A stretch of DNA of 64,000 nucleotides from Talinum fruticosum (lineage: Eukaryota; Streptophyta; Magnoliopsida; Caryophyllales; Talinaceae). Where the stretch lies: contig JAITYX010000065.1 in assembly GCA_021018815.1 (NCBI GenBank), forward strand, positions 1,969,001-2,033,000. Direction: 5' to 3'. A program made the translations under genes and the position numbers. Shown here piece after piece: positions 1 to 11,170 of this stretch; the stretch's first letter is position 1; the number at the start of each line of letters is the position of its first letter. The notes beneath the pieces were generated by a model. That model did not search any database. It saw only the letters and a list, made by a program, of their open reading frames with translations, and had not been told where the DNA came from.

Positions 1-150
1 AAAAGGAGGAAGAGGAAAATGGAAACAGAAGAAGAGAAGAAGGAAAAGGAAAGAAGAAGAAGGAAAAGGAAAAAGGAAGAAGAAGAAGAAGGAAGAGGAA
101 AGAAGAAGAAGAAGAAGGAAGAGGAAAGAAGAAGTAGAAGAAGGAAAAGT
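1..150. repeat. GAA/GGAA purine-rich low-complexity tract
   Basis: Almost pure A/G sequence (repeated GAAGAAGAAG and GGAAAAGGA). It leaves an open frame on the + strand encoding only Lys/Glu/Arg runs, which is what a purine tract gives by chance. I do not call a gene. Confidence 0.85.
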
Positions 151-712
151 ACACTGGTAGTTAGGCGGAAGGGTGGAGCAAGAAGTCGCCGGAAAACACC
201 AAGCTTGGTGTCGGAAATGTCCAAGAAGTCGCCGGGAAGGGTGCAGGTGGAGCGAGAGGAGGGAGGGGAGGGCGAAACAGCGAGAGCTAGGGTTTTTGCA
301 AGGAAGTATCGGGGCTTCCATTCACGTGGTTCCCCAAGCACTCGGTAGGTGAATGGTTTTTTTAATTTTTATTTTTTTAAAGCCATATCCGAAAGCGCGC
401 GCCTGGGCAAAAGCGCGTGAGGCGCGCTCTTTTCTAGGCTTTTGGAGGGCTTGCGCCGACCCTCCAAAAAGCCCACAGGGGTGCGCCCGGGCTTTTATGC
501 GCCTAGGCACGCCCGGGCGCGCTTTTTAAACTAAGTGAACACGTCATTAGAATGATCTCCATCTACACAAAAGAACATATAAATTTATGTTTTGCAAAAA
601 ATAAAGCGCATAAGAAAATGATCTTGGGAGAAAAATATGTGAAACCTAGTATTCTTTTATAGTGACCAAATCAAAACTAGTGTGGATCCTCTATTCCGCT
701 AGTGTTAGGGGC
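151..712. other. No gene recognised (upstream or intronic sequence)
   Basis: Contains a GC-rich repeat (listed separately), a T-rich run near 355-380 and AT-rich unique sequence. I found no exon that extends the downstream importin-like frame. It may be part of a long upstream intron of that gene. Confidence 0.5.
376..536. repeat. GC-rich GCGCGC repeat with internal palindromes
   Basis: About 160 bp with many GCGCGC, CCCGGGC and CCTAGGC words, closed by GCGCGCTTTTTAAA, inside AT-rich sequence. The same closing word and a similar GGCGCAC-rich body recur at about 7075-7165 inside intron 2, so this is probably a dispersed repeat family. I cannot assign a class. Confidence 0.5.
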
Positions 713-1121
713 TAATTTCTTTCGTTCCACACTTTGGACGAATGAACAATTATGCAATTTTGCTCACAAGAAGAAGAAGCTGGTTTATTTAATAACTTGA
801 AGGCAAGAGCTTGCAACAATTGTGTAGATGCACCATAATTAGCCTGCAACAATAAATTAGCCCTCAACGATAGAATATCTTTGTATTCCAGCTGCAATAA
901 CATGTGACTTGTTTAATTGTTTAAATGCTCGGAGTTGGTGGAAAAGGCTCCATACTCGATGTAAACCTTCTTAAGGTCTTTAGAATTTTGAAAGATTCTC
1001 TGAAGACATTCGTTCCTATTAATCAATTCCTTCTCATCCTCATATGGTGCTTGTTGACAAAACCCACTGCCTTCATCTTGAAGCCATGTTATTGCTCCTC
1101 GGATCTCACAAGCATGGCTTC
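713..1121 (-). pseudogene. hAT transposase C-terminal fragment, left arm
   Basis: Minus-strand reading gives ANYGASTQLLQALAFKLL and NKPASSSCEQN. The plant hAT dimerisation region typically reads like YG..TP.LQ.LA.R.LSQ..SSS.CERNW, so this arm is a decayed copy of that block. Frameshifts and stops prevent any protein product. It is the mirror copy of the arm at 1111-1460. Confidence 0.6.
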
Positions 1122-1460
1122 AAGCTGAAGGCAATGGACTTTGTCGCATGCACCGAATGAGGGCGAGGAGATATCGATTAATGGTAAGAAGTGTATTTGA
1201 AGGATCGTTAAAGATACTGAATATCTTCCGAAGATTTGTATTGAATATGGAGCATTTTCTACCAACTCCAAGGCATTTTACCAGCCGCATGTTATTGCAG
1301 CTAGAGAATATGAAGATTCTTTATTGGGCTAATTATGGTGCATCTACACCATTGTTGCAAGCCCTTGCCTTCAAGTTATTGAATCAACCGGCTTATTCTT
1401 CTCGTTATGAGTGAAATTGGAGTAATTATTCATTCATCCAAAGTGTGAAATGAAACAAAT
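1111..1460 (+). pseudogene. hAT transposase C-terminal fragment, right arm
   Basis: Plus-strand reading contains NYGASTPLLQALAFKLL followed by NQPAYSSRYE and, past a stop, NWSNYSFIQSV. This follows the order of the hAT C-terminal dimerisation motif (LQ.LA..LL.QP.SSS..ERNWS). Upstream the frame is broken. No terminal inverted repeats or 8-bp duplication were recognised around it, so it is a captured or decayed fragment, not a complete element. Confidence 0.6.
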
Positions 1461-1942
1461 CAACCAGTTATTCTTCTTCTTAACAAATTAGTCTCCGTTT
1501 GCCAGCTGTCAAAGAATAAAGCTAGATTGAACACCCTTCTGAATATTGGGATATTTGACACTAATCAGACGAAAATGTTCAGACTTTTCTGAAATTGTCC
1601 TTTTGATACCTGGACATTACGGACATGTGACCTCTATAAGGAATTTGAGCCACATAGCAAGTGAAACGTTCAACTTTCGTGAAGGACAAGAAGCACATGC
1701 TTTGAAAGAAATGTTATCTTGCCACACTTAGGTGCCTATATTCTAAAAGGAATGACAGTTTTCAATCGATGTAAGTCATTTGATTATGAATGGGGCTTCT
1801 GCTCCCTATTCTGTCGGTTATTGAATCTTATGGTCTCTTATATATCTGATTTACTTAAAATTTAACTTCTGTCTGGAAAATATTTGTTCTGCGAGCATGA
1901 CATATTAACATATATTAAGAGTAGCTGTATCTTGAATGGCAG
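1461..1942. other. Sequence upstream of first visible exon; no gene recognised
   Basis: A 61-codon open stretch at 1546-1731 has no recognisable motif and no clear splice sites. The segment ends in the acceptor TTGAATGGCAG that precedes the first importin-like exon. Treated as intron. Confidence 0.5.
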
Positions 1943-2119
1943 ATGGTTATACACGGTTTTGCAGCTCTAGCTGTAATAGCTAAATCCTGGCAAGATGCAG
2001 TGCCTGAAGAAGATGAACAGAACCACTCAAGTGGAAATTGGGCTTCTGACCAGGCAACTATTGCGAGGGCCTTTTCGGCTCTCTTGGAACAGGCTTGGCT
2101 TGTCCCTAAGGAAATAATG
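1943..2119 (+). CDS. Importin-like gene, first visible exon
   Basis: Acceptor ..GGCAG before 1943 and donor ATG|GTCAGT at 2119/2120. Encodes 59 residues (MVIHGFAALAVIAKSW ... QAWLVPKEIM) in phase 0. The leading ATG is not necessarily the translation start: the exon reads as the middle of a larger protein, and earlier exons are not visible. Confidence 0.65.
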
Positions 2120-5100
2120 GTCAGTCTAGAAGTACAATCACATGCTCTTGAGTTCTTAGTTCTACTGTAAAAATAGCTTACTAAAGAGTTAATTTCAATG
2201 AAATGCTCATGCAACCAGTCTGTGTATGTGGTGTCATGTCCTCTGTCTGATTATACATGCGAATGGTCCTTCAGTCCTCTATTTTCTCCTCATGTTCTGT
2301 CCATGTTCAAAATTTTCCTATCCAATATGGTTTCTGATAGTGATGTCCTCATGCAGTATGAGGTATTCTTTTATCTGATTTGCGGTGCCTGATGTGCTTA
2401 ATAGAATTGATTAACTTGTAATCATGGCCTTCTGTCTCATATATCATGTGATTCTTACTGCGGGAAGAATGATCCACCAAAAGTTGCTTGTATTACTCAT
2501 TTTTCTCCCTCTTGAAAACTTGGTGAAACAATTGGGTTTTATTTTTGTGTGGGGGAAAGTACTTGAAATATGTCAAATATGATTCCACAGCTTGTTCCAG
2601 GCTCCAAGCTGGTGTTTAGTGTGTATTACCAGTCATTACAGAGCAAAATTTCACTGTGTCTCACAGAGAATTAACTGAAGTGTATTGACTTTCAAAGGAT
2701 ACATGTTGGTGATAGGCTGATAGCTTTATTTAGTAAATTTCATACTCGCCAAATTGACACGTAGCAAGGGCGCCAACCTAAGATGGGCAATGGAGAGATA
2801 GACGTGCGCAGACCCACTCCTGTAGGGACTTTTCACATTGAGGTCTTCTATTGGTGGTGCCTAAGCACATATGCTGATATGTGATATAAATAGACCTATC
2901 AATTCGGGCGGTCGGGTTAAATACGGGTCGGATATATTCGGGTTTGGGTAAAATACGGGTCGGATGTATTTCGGGTTCGGATAAAATACTCAGCGGTCAT
3001 ATATCGGGTTATATGGTTTCGGGTCAACACCAGTCGAGACCACCTTTTTTATTAGTTATTTTTCTTTTGCAAAAATAAAAATCCGACATATTTTTTGCTT
3101 AAAATTGCCTATAGTTCTACAAAAAGTATAGTATTTGCATTTTCCAAAAGGATGTTGAAAAAATCCAAAATTTTTATCATAGTATTTGCGTGAGGATTAC
3201 ATTTAGTCGAACGACTTGATCGCTTTATCCATTTAAATAAGACCAATAAAATGTTAGGCCAATAATGGGCCGGATAATAATGAGTCCTATTAAGGACTCG
3301 ATTAAGGTTCCGATATTTATTTTTACTCTTCTACTATACTACTAATTCACATATCACACTTTTTAAAATTTATTAGCAATAGTAATAAAGATTAATATTA
3401 TAAGGAGGTTTGCATGTATTTCAACTCCATTTTAAAATAGATCGAGAAAGAGTCAACCTCGGTCGACTAACCGACCAATTTTATTCACTTGGAAAATTTT
3501 GACTTCGTCTTAACCCAACTTAGTGCCGATCCTTGGCATTATGGTTCAAGTACGACTAGAACAATTTCAAATATATGAGAATTAGAGATTTACTATAAAC
3601 TAGGATTATTATTTTTAATTATAACATTAAATTTTTTATTATAGTAATATTATTTTATAAAAAAGTATATTATTTAAAATGTGATCGGGCATATTCAATT
3701 CACCAAAAATACAACAATATAACTTGTGCATTTTTAATATTTTTATTATATTACACCATTTGAATCCTTACATATTTTCTTGAAATTTTACTGTGTATAG
3801 TTTTTATATATAATTTTTTTATGAGAAATAAAAGAAATAGTATTAGTATTTGTTTGTAAATTATTGCTATAGATATGCAACATCTCTCCAAACAATGTGA
3901 TATTATAAATAACCATTACAAAAATATAATACAATGAAAAAAATCATATAATAGGCATAAAATATTCAATCAACAAGCCACAAAGTTAAAATTATTGTTT
4001 TTATTGCCTTGACCCATTGGATCGAACGGGTTTGGGTCGGGTTTGACTCACTAATTTTCGAGTTTTGTGGCTTCTTTTTTTTTTGGGTTCAGGTCACAAA
4101 TATCGTGTTCAAAATCCAAAATTTTCGAGCGGTTCAGGTTGGGTCAATTTTTGCTAGGTCTAGATATAAAGAATGATGGAACATGCTCTAACAAGCAGAC
4201 ACATGATTTTTCAAAGGAATAGGATACAACACGTATAAGGGCCATATAGTGATGAGAAAATATTTATTCTATTGGAGACGTGTTTATAGTTTGTTTGTTC
4301 CTTTTATCCTTGTCGAGGGTCTTGTTTGATAAGAACAATAAAAAATTGTTCATAGCGTGTGCATCCTTAACTATCCTTAAAAAACCCCATTTTTTTTTTT
4401 TTTGTCATTTATTGGCATATGTTTGGGAGTATCCAAGACTCTCAATGTCCAAGATTTGTTAGACACGTATATGTGAAGCTGTGGGGAGTGTACATGCTTC
4501 TTAGGGTGGTGGTTTTGAGTATTGCACTGCCCTTTAACCAATTTCGTCTTTGCTTTAATTCATCTGTCTAATTTTTCGTAGATTTTGTGTAGGGACAAGT
4601 ATCATTCATGATTGGAAGTTGTCATTCCATTGGTGATAATCCCATATAATTCCACTAAGCAGGCCATTCTATATTATTTACGTGTGTTACCAACTTATCA
4701 GACCTAAGCTACACAAATGTCCTTGCTATGTGCCAATTTCCTGGAGGTGATGACATAATAATTTGTACTGGTCAATTACAAGGATAGAGTTGAATCTTTC
4801 TTTTCTTTTTTTTCCTTTTATTTTATCTTTCTAATGGGGCAAAGTTTTCACTCACATTATACTACATGTGTTGTCTCCTGATTTTTACTACTAAAATGTG
4901 GAAAAGTTCTATTAATTTTTCCGTTTCTTACAATTCTTAGGACGGTGATAATCCCTCCCCACCATCATGTATTGATGATGCGTCAACATTACTGTGGTTC
5001 ATTATGCGATCCATCGCAAGCGATGATGTCCTTCGGGAACTCAGAGTCTTAGATTTATTGGCTGTTTGGACTGGACTTATTGCAGATTGGCATGGCTGGG

Positions 5101-8100
5101 AAGAAGAGGAAGACTTGCCTATCTTTGATTGCATTAGGGAAATTGTAAATCTAGAGAGCACCTTTGCATTAAAGAACTTTTTTGTGACAAAGATGCCTTC
5201 CCCGCCAGCTCCTCCTGTACCAGGGCAATCCATTATTGAGAGTATTGGTGCATTTATCTGTGAGGCTATCCAGCAGTATTCTTCTGCAACATGGAGGGCT
5301 TGTGCATGTATACATATACTTCTACACCTTCTGTCATATTCTCCTGAATCCGAAGATGTTAAACAGTCATTAGTTGTTGCTTTTAGTCAGGCTGCAATAT
5401 CTAGATTCAGAGAAATTCAAAGCAAGCCATGTCCATTGTGGAAGCCACTGCTGCTCGCCATATCGTCATGTTATTTGTGCTATCCAGAAATGGTGAGGAT
5501 GGTCCTAGAAAAAGCTGAGAAAGAGGGCTTTGTGATATGGGTATCTGCGCTCAACTCTGTTTCCTCCGGTTCATTCTCCTCCATGACTTCAACAAAGTCC
5601 GAAATCAAATTAGTGGGTAACTTGCTTCTCACTTATTTTTTCTGTTTTCTATTTTTTTCCTTTAGATTTGGTCTTATTAAGATAGCATGTAGCCATGGTT
5701 GTAGATGTATATGTCTCTCATTTAATTATGGCTGTTGTTCCAGATTCTGTTAATCTAGTGATGGGAGCTAATTTTGTGCATAGTTTTGTCTCCGGGACCA
5801 TAACTTCCATTGTACATAAAATGTGACATCACATTTTTCTTATGAAAATGCCAGTACCATCCAATGTGGATCCTGTCAGAGGGTCTGACATTCTTACATC
5901 ATGTATCTAAACATTCTATATTCTAAGTTGCACAACTTGCTTCTTCGTGATGTACAATAGACCCCTTCTTGTTTTTGTAGGAACAAGGTCACCTTAGCTA
6001 GTCTAAATATAGGTCAACATTGCTATTGCTATTCTAAATCATGTCAGTATCAGTGCTAGAATCTAATTTTGAATTTCTGCTACAATCTGGGTTGTCAGTA
6101 AGAGATTCTTACCTCATTTAAGTTGACTTATAACTGCAAGAGATCATACTCAGTGTCCTGCCTAAGTAGGGAAAGTCAAATGTTACCTTTGGTGTTGGTT
6201 ATAGAGTAAGTCTCCATTAGACCTCAAATACAAAACTTTTTACTGCCATCTATTACTCCGCAAACGAAAGTAGAGTGTGAGGCAGTTTGCTATAATTACT
6301 ACTATAATCCAAGCCAAAAAAAAAAAAAAAGAAAAGAAAAAATCGATTACTGAATTAATATTATTATTCCAGTGATCCACTAGGGGCAGTGCTCATATCT
6401 ATCAGTAGTGCCCTGAAAGGGGATGGGGTAGTTGGTAGTGTCCAAACCTTGGCCTGTATGGTTTTGTCAAAGTTCCATTGTTTTAGCAAGAGCATTAAAG
6501 TTGATGAATTTCTTCATTTATGCTTCATAGTTATTCCGTCCTATAATTTACTTTTTTGGTTCGGTGTGTTGGGAGATTGCCCTTCTATCCATCTCAATAC
6601 TGGCACAATATAGGAGTTAAGGCTAAGGGTTGTCATGTGCTACACCGACAATCTACGCTCCAATTTCAAGGTGAGGTTTGTTCTAAAACATTAGAGTACA
6701 TCGTGACTATCATGCAAGTGTGATCCTTGTGCACAAAAGCTCAAAGGGTCCTAGGGCTCGGGGCATGGGCCTCTTGGAACATGGTGCACTTACTAGAAAT
6801 TGCTTAAAAATCATTACCAAGCAATATTTTTGGTCGAATATACTAGATGATGACATCAAATAAGTAATTAGATATCATTGTAACTACGAAAAATACCACA
6901 AAGAGTCTTAATTGTGATAACACAATGAATTCACTACGATTATCACAAAAAAAGCAAGCACAAAAAAAAATAGCAGCGATTGAAAAAGGGGTAACTTACC
7001 CGCTTACTCACAGTCTAAGACTGAGACAAGAGAAAGAGGTTTTTTGGGGGGAGAAAAAAAGCAAAAAACAGAAAAAAGGCCTGCGAGGCACGCATGGTGC
7101 AGACCCCTTGCAAGGCGCACGGGGGTGGGCATTGGGCTTTTGTGAGGGCGCGCTTTTTAAATGCCCGATGAACTCTTATGAGCGACAAAGAGATAGGGCT
7201 ATAATGTGGGACAAGTAGGTTGAGAGTAATGTTTCAGATCAGAATCGGCTTTAAATGGAGGATGTTTGACAGTACAACTTCGGATATTTGATTGAGAAGA
7301 TTGAGTCATTGAAGTTACTCTCAATAATCTGGTTAAGAGCAAAAGGAAAGTATTCAGGTACCTCTGAGTAATCATCTGGGGGCACTGAGAATTGGAAAAA
7401 TGCTTAAGGGATCTATTTGACTAGAATATTGCTGTTAAGTTGAAAGGGAATACAACCACATTGATGTTACCCTAAAAGTATGCTGTAGATGTAGAGTGAT
7501 ATTTCCCTTAAACTCTGGTGTAGAGTATCGCAAATTAAATTATGGGCTGAAAACATGATGATGGGGAGATTCAGGGCAAAGTGTTAGGTTTAAATTCTGC
7601 AGATAACTAGCCTCCAAAAAAAAAAAAAATTGCTGATGACACCGAGTATTGTACAATAATGGCTGCAAGGGTCCTGCATGCGACATACTGATTCAGCTAC
7701 AAATAGAACTACATAGGGTGCATCACTAGCCAATCTGACAATAAAAAATGGGGTAGTGACCTAGGAAGTGGAACATTGCTGCTCTTTCACACCCCCTCCC
7801 GCCCAAAACCCCAGCTATAGGATGTTAAAGAACGACCCGCTTGATACTTGATGACATTGGTATCTAACTAGTGGATAGGGACGGTGTTTAGCAATACCTA
7901 AGTGGTAGAGACATGCTATGAGCTGGTCAACCTTTCAATGGAAATTTTCCCAAAATGAGTGGCCATTAATGTGTTCAGTGCACTACTAATGGAAAATTGG
8001 GTTCATATAAATGAGTTCATCCCGAAGTTTAGAGAGGGGTGCTAGCTCGTTTCCTTAACTAAGCTACAATCTGCTAAAGCAGAAGAAATTGCTACAGTAA

Positions 8101-11100
8101 CTTGTCTCGTACTCTTCTGGGAGATGAGAATTGTGCCAAGAAAAAGGTAAGAGTCCTTTGCCCATTGTTTATTCTGAATGCGGGATGAGGCTTAATCTAA
8201 GTCATAACAAGCTTGGATGCAGCTGGCAATTTTCGTAATAGGCCCAATCTAAGTCAAAAAGCGGAAGAAAGTGCTGCAGATAAAGAATTGTTGTTTTCTA
8301 TACAAGTAACCAAGTTCGATGTCTCATTTTAGGTATCATAGTGTATTCATAGCTACATCTGTGGAGTTATCTGTATGCTTTCATATACTAAGCTATTGAC
8401 CAAGCGATTTTACTTATAATGCACGACCAAGTCTTATATGAGTTGCGAATTTCAATTTACCCACTAGTCTTCTCTAAAAGATTTTAGATTGGCAGTAGGA
8501 CACCATGATTATGATTTAAGTATAACATTAGGATCCACACCAACAGGACTACGTTTGTATGATAATAATCCCATGTTTTTCTTGTAAAATCTCTGAGCCT
8601 AGGACGGTTGCTGAGATCCTTGTCCAAGATTTAACTTCGAGGTATTGTCTTTTCAATTTTAATCTCGATGATTGTTCTGTTTATTTCTTTAGCAAGTGTT
8701 TGATCGGATTTCTATGAAAGGTTCTTCTTATTACATGGATATGTGGAATCTTAGAAAAAATTCACCATGGAATCATAATCTTCAAAGCTTCTTTGTTCCA
8801 TGGCCCCAAAAAAATAAAATAAAGAGAAATACTCTTTAGATGAGGAATTCTGGAGGAAGATTATTTGGAACACTGCCACTTCCATGAAAGCCTCCTTTAT
8901 TGTGTGAGAGGCAACCCTAGGCAAGAGAGGGGGAAACCTTTGTTACTTCCAGGTAAATTTATGCAAAGATGATTTATAATCCACACTCTCATTTTCTGCT
9001 AAACCTGCCTGTGCGCTAGAGCTCTTAGGGAGTTAGCTCCTACCTATTTGTGCTCTCCTTTGGTTCTGGCTAATTCAATCAAATATCATCTGATGGCTTG
9101 AGAGGTTCCTAATGGTTTCTTTTTTTCTTTTTTTTTTTTTTTGGTGGAGGTGGTTGGGGGCGATGGGTTGGGGAGTGGGGGCTTCTGTTTCAGCTTCAAC
9201 ATTGCGAAACATGATATTGTCTCCGAGAAAGACAGATCAGTCATGAGTGTGTATGATCCTTTTGTGGAAGCACCTTATTTATTATGCATACCATTTCAGG
9301 AGGTTTGTTTTAAGCCATGCGCTGGTTACTTAAGTTCACAAACTTTGCAGTGGGGAATGGAATAGGCATGCTGAGGAGAATTTTAAGTTGTACATCTTCC
9401 TGCAAGTCGTCATGTAGAAAACCATTATTAACATCCAGCTGATAACTCTAATATGTGGCCCAATTTATCTTGACTACGACTGCAGTTATGGTCCTAATTA
9501 TAGCAATCTTCATTGGGAGGTGAAAAAGATTGTCCATGTAACCTATGCACACTGGAATTTAGCTTCTTCATTGGCATTTAGAGCATTTTTAGCTTTAGTG
9601 GGAATTTACGGCTTTAAGCAGTAATGATATATTATATGGGAACTACCTTCATCACTAATTTTAGCTTTAAGCAGGAAAACTGGTCACTAAGAGAGGTCGT
9701 ACACTAGAATCTAGAGCATATTTTATAGCATATCTAGGATTGATTTTCAGTTTCTTCTGTTGTTGCAAAATGGCAGCTCATATAGCAAAAGGTTATTAAT
9801 TCAGAGATGCTTGCTTTATTTATTATTTTTTTAACTCTAAATTTTGGATGTTTGTGCTAAAGTGTAAAATTGTCAACTCTTTATGATGCTCAAACATCAT
9901 ACTTTTCACCTGCCAAGGTATGAGAACCTTTTTGTGCTCGTTGATTTCAGTGATAACTCTTGCCAAGATAGTTGACCAGCTGTTAAATGGGAGCCCTGCT
10001 AGTGGCTTCTTGTGGGAATGCTTTGGTTCTCTGTTGGAAGCATTTTTAAGACTGAAGGAAATTCAGGATGAAAATGATGAGGAAGAAGAAATTGAGGAAA
10101 CTGGTAGTGAAGAGGAGGAGACCAATGATGATGATGATGAGGTTTGGCGTGTACAACTTTTCTATTAATCTCAAACTTATTACCATTTGTCTTTCTATTG
10201 TCTAACGCTTCAGTCTGCTTCTGCATTCTACACCTCAAGGATCTCTGTTCCTTTCCATTATAATTGATCATGAATGACAATGACGGAAAACTTGAAGGGA
10301 AAAAAAGTTTGCAGGGAAACTAACGATGGAAACTCGAAAAAAATGTCCTTTTTACATATGCGTAATTCAAGCACGTGCAGCAGGGTAATTGGCAATTGCA
10401 TTATATGAGACAAGGTATTCAGCGGTGTCATGTTTTGGTGAAATCAGGACTCTGATGATGATGTGCATGAAGAAACTGAAGAAGAGTTTCTGAAAAGATA
10501 TGCTGAGGCTGCAGCTTCTTTGGAAAATGGAACTGTTGAGGAGGGGGATGCAGAAGATTTCGATGAAGGAATTGAATTGGGTAAGATGTTTGCTCACTGA
10601 ACTTCTTTATTTGCTAGATAAAAAGTTGACACCGGTCAATAATGACACCCTATGGATTATTTAAAAAACAAAAGAAAAACAACCAGGGTCCTTGCTGCCT
10701 TCTTATACTTTCTTCCCTGCCAAAGTGGAAGAGAGAAGGGAGTCAATCCCAAACGCACCTACATAGTACAGTGTGACACCCCCCCAAAAAAAAAGGCTTG
10801 ACAAATAAAAAGGAAGTAAGAATAAGGGTAGTTCGATCAAAAATGTATATTCAAAATTTAAGGGTAGTGTGATGATTACAGGGGAAGTATCTGAAACCCT
10901 GATGTGAGCCTTTTCCTGTCATATGTTACTAGGCCAGGGGACTGATTTCACTATCTATGATCAAGTTATCGATGACCCTGGTATATTGATCTTGATTCTT
11001 TGCTATGTTCTTGTGTTACAGGTATACTTGAGGATCTCGATGAGCAGAAAGTTCTCCGATCCTTACTGGAGAGATATTGCCAAACTCTTGTACAAAAACA

Positions 11101-11170
11101 GTCAGTGTCTCCCCAGCTCATCTCAAGCTTTTTAAGCTCATATCCTGAGTATATGGTGTTCTTCCAGTAA
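1943..11170 (+). CDS. Importin-beta-like ARM/HEAT-repeat protein, C-terminal exons
   Basis: Five exons (1943-2119, 4941-5616, 9951-10141, 10448-10580, 11022-11170) join with consistent phase into one frame of 441 codons plus TAA at 11168-11170. All four introns are GT..AG. The protein is a helical-repeat sequence (for example DDVLRELRVLDLLAVWTGLI and TWRACACIHILLHLL). Then come an acidic stretch rich in Glu/Asp (EEEEIEETGSEEEE, DDDDEDSDDDVHEETEEEF) and a short C-terminal domain ending YPEYMVFFQ. Acidic tails after HEAT repeats are typical of importin-7/8-type karyopherins, which carry cargo through nuclear pores in a Ran-dependent way. Plants have several such ARM-repeat superfamily proteins. 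The N-terminal, Ran-binding part lies upstream of the window. Frame and splicing are seen directly; the family is inferred from memory of related sequences and could be another ARM-repeat protein. Confidence 0.65.
2120..4940 (+). other. Intron 1 of importin-like gene
   Basis: 2.8 kb, GT..AG, ending ACAATTCTTAG. About 45% of it is the hAT-like insertion at 2891-4162. The flanks (2120-2882 and 4171-4940) are AT-rich with no gene or RNA recognised. A T-run sits near 4390-4402. Confidence 0.65.
2891..4162. mobile_element. hAT-like non-autonomous DNA transposon (1272 bp)
   Basis: The left end reads TAGACCTATCAA. The right end, reverse-complemented, reads TAGACCTAGCAA (11 of 12 identical). The element is flanked by the perfect 8-bp direct repeat GATATAAA at 2883-2890 and 4163-4170. 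Short terminal inverted repeats plus an 8-bp target duplication fit the hAT superfamily. Subterminal regions are full of GGGTCGG / GGTTCGGG words in both halves (about 2905-3030 and 4020-4145), as is usual for transposase-binding subterminal repeats. The core is AT-rich with no coding potential, so it would need transposase from elsewhere. It lies wholly inside intron 1 of the importin-like gene. Confidence 0.85.
4941..5616 (+). CDS. Importin-like gene, large HEAT-repeat exon
   Basis: Starts after CAATTCTTAG and ends GTGG|GTAACT. Reads DGDNPSPPSCIDDASTLLWF through KSEIKLV, 225 residues plus one base carried to the next exon. This is the most protein-like stretch in the window: no stops, alternating amphipathic helices and a Pro-rich loop PSPPAPPVPGQ. 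Phase matches both neighbours. Donor choice at 5616 is supported by the clean join to ..VITLAKIVDQLL. Confidence 0.75.
5617..9950 (+). other. Intron 2 of importin-like gene (4.3 kb)
   Basis: Begins GTAACTTGC and ends TTGATTTCAG. Holds poly-A tracts near 6318 and 7616, a T/G-rich stretch at 9118-9180, and a GC-rich repeat at 7075-7170. Short open stretches (6389-6613, 6925-7218, 9141-9365) show no motif and no usable splice pairing. No gene or RNA recognised. Confidence 0.6.
7075..7170. repeat. GC-rich repeat related to 376-536
   Basis: Contains AAGGCGCACGGGGGTGGGCA, GGGCGCGCTTTTTAAA and other GC-rich words set in A-rich sequence. Shares the GCGCGCTTTTTAAA end with the repeat near the left edge of the window. 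Confidence 0.45.
9951..10141 (+). CDS. Importin-like gene, exon with acidic stretch
   Basis: After TTGATTTCAG the frame continues with a shared codon into VITLAKIVDQLLNG, then FGSLLEAFLRLKEIQ and an acidic run (DENDEEEEIEETGSEEEE..DDDDE). Donor GATGAG|GTTTGG at 10141/10142 gives phase 0 to the next exon, which starts with DSDDD. GTTTGG is a weak donor, but the frame and composition match. Confidence 0.65.
10448..10580 (+). CDS. Importin-like gene, penultimate exon
   Basis: Acceptor GTGAAATCAG, donor ATTGG|GTAAGA (close to consensus). Encodes DSDDDVHEETEEEFLKRYAE.. and ends EDFDEGIEL plus one base. Continues the acidic C-terminal region. Confidence 0.7.
10581..11021 (+). other. Last intron of importin-like gene
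   Basis: 441 bp, GTAAGA..TTACAG. Contains C- and A-homopolymer runs near 10778-10792. No other feature. Confidence 0.65.
11022..11170 (+). CDS. Importin-like gene, terminal exon
   Basis: After TTGTGTTACAG the split Gly codon is completed and the frame reads ILEDLDEQKVLRSLLERY.. to SSFLSSYPEYMVFFQ and TAA at 11168-11170. Downstream sequence is AT-rich 3' UTR-like. I could not fix a poly(A) site. Confidence 0.7.

Larger units (their letters stand above)
713..1460. repeat. Large imperfect inverted repeat made from a hAT fragment
   Basis: Positions 713-1087 read on the minus strand match 1111-1460 on the plus strand over nearly their whole length. Examples are the shared words GCTAATTATGGTGCATCTAC, TTGCCTTCAAGTTATT and CCAACTCC. 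The loop is only about 25 bp, flanked by GAAGCCATG and CATGGCTTC. RNA from either strand could fold into a stem of about 350 bp. The arms are clearly diverged (several mismatches per 50 bp). Confidence 0.8.

Noticed and set aside
19..348. 109-codon open frame rich in Lys/Glu/Arg
   Set aside because: Produced by a GAA/GGAA purine tract; no domain, no splice signals linking it to the gene.
1546..1731. Possible extra exon of the importin-like gene
   Set aside because: No helical-repeat character, no convincing acceptor and donor pair in phase with the 1943 exon.
9999..10280. Minus-strand frame with a His run
   Set aside because: Shadow of the acidic GATGATGAT exon on the opposite strand.
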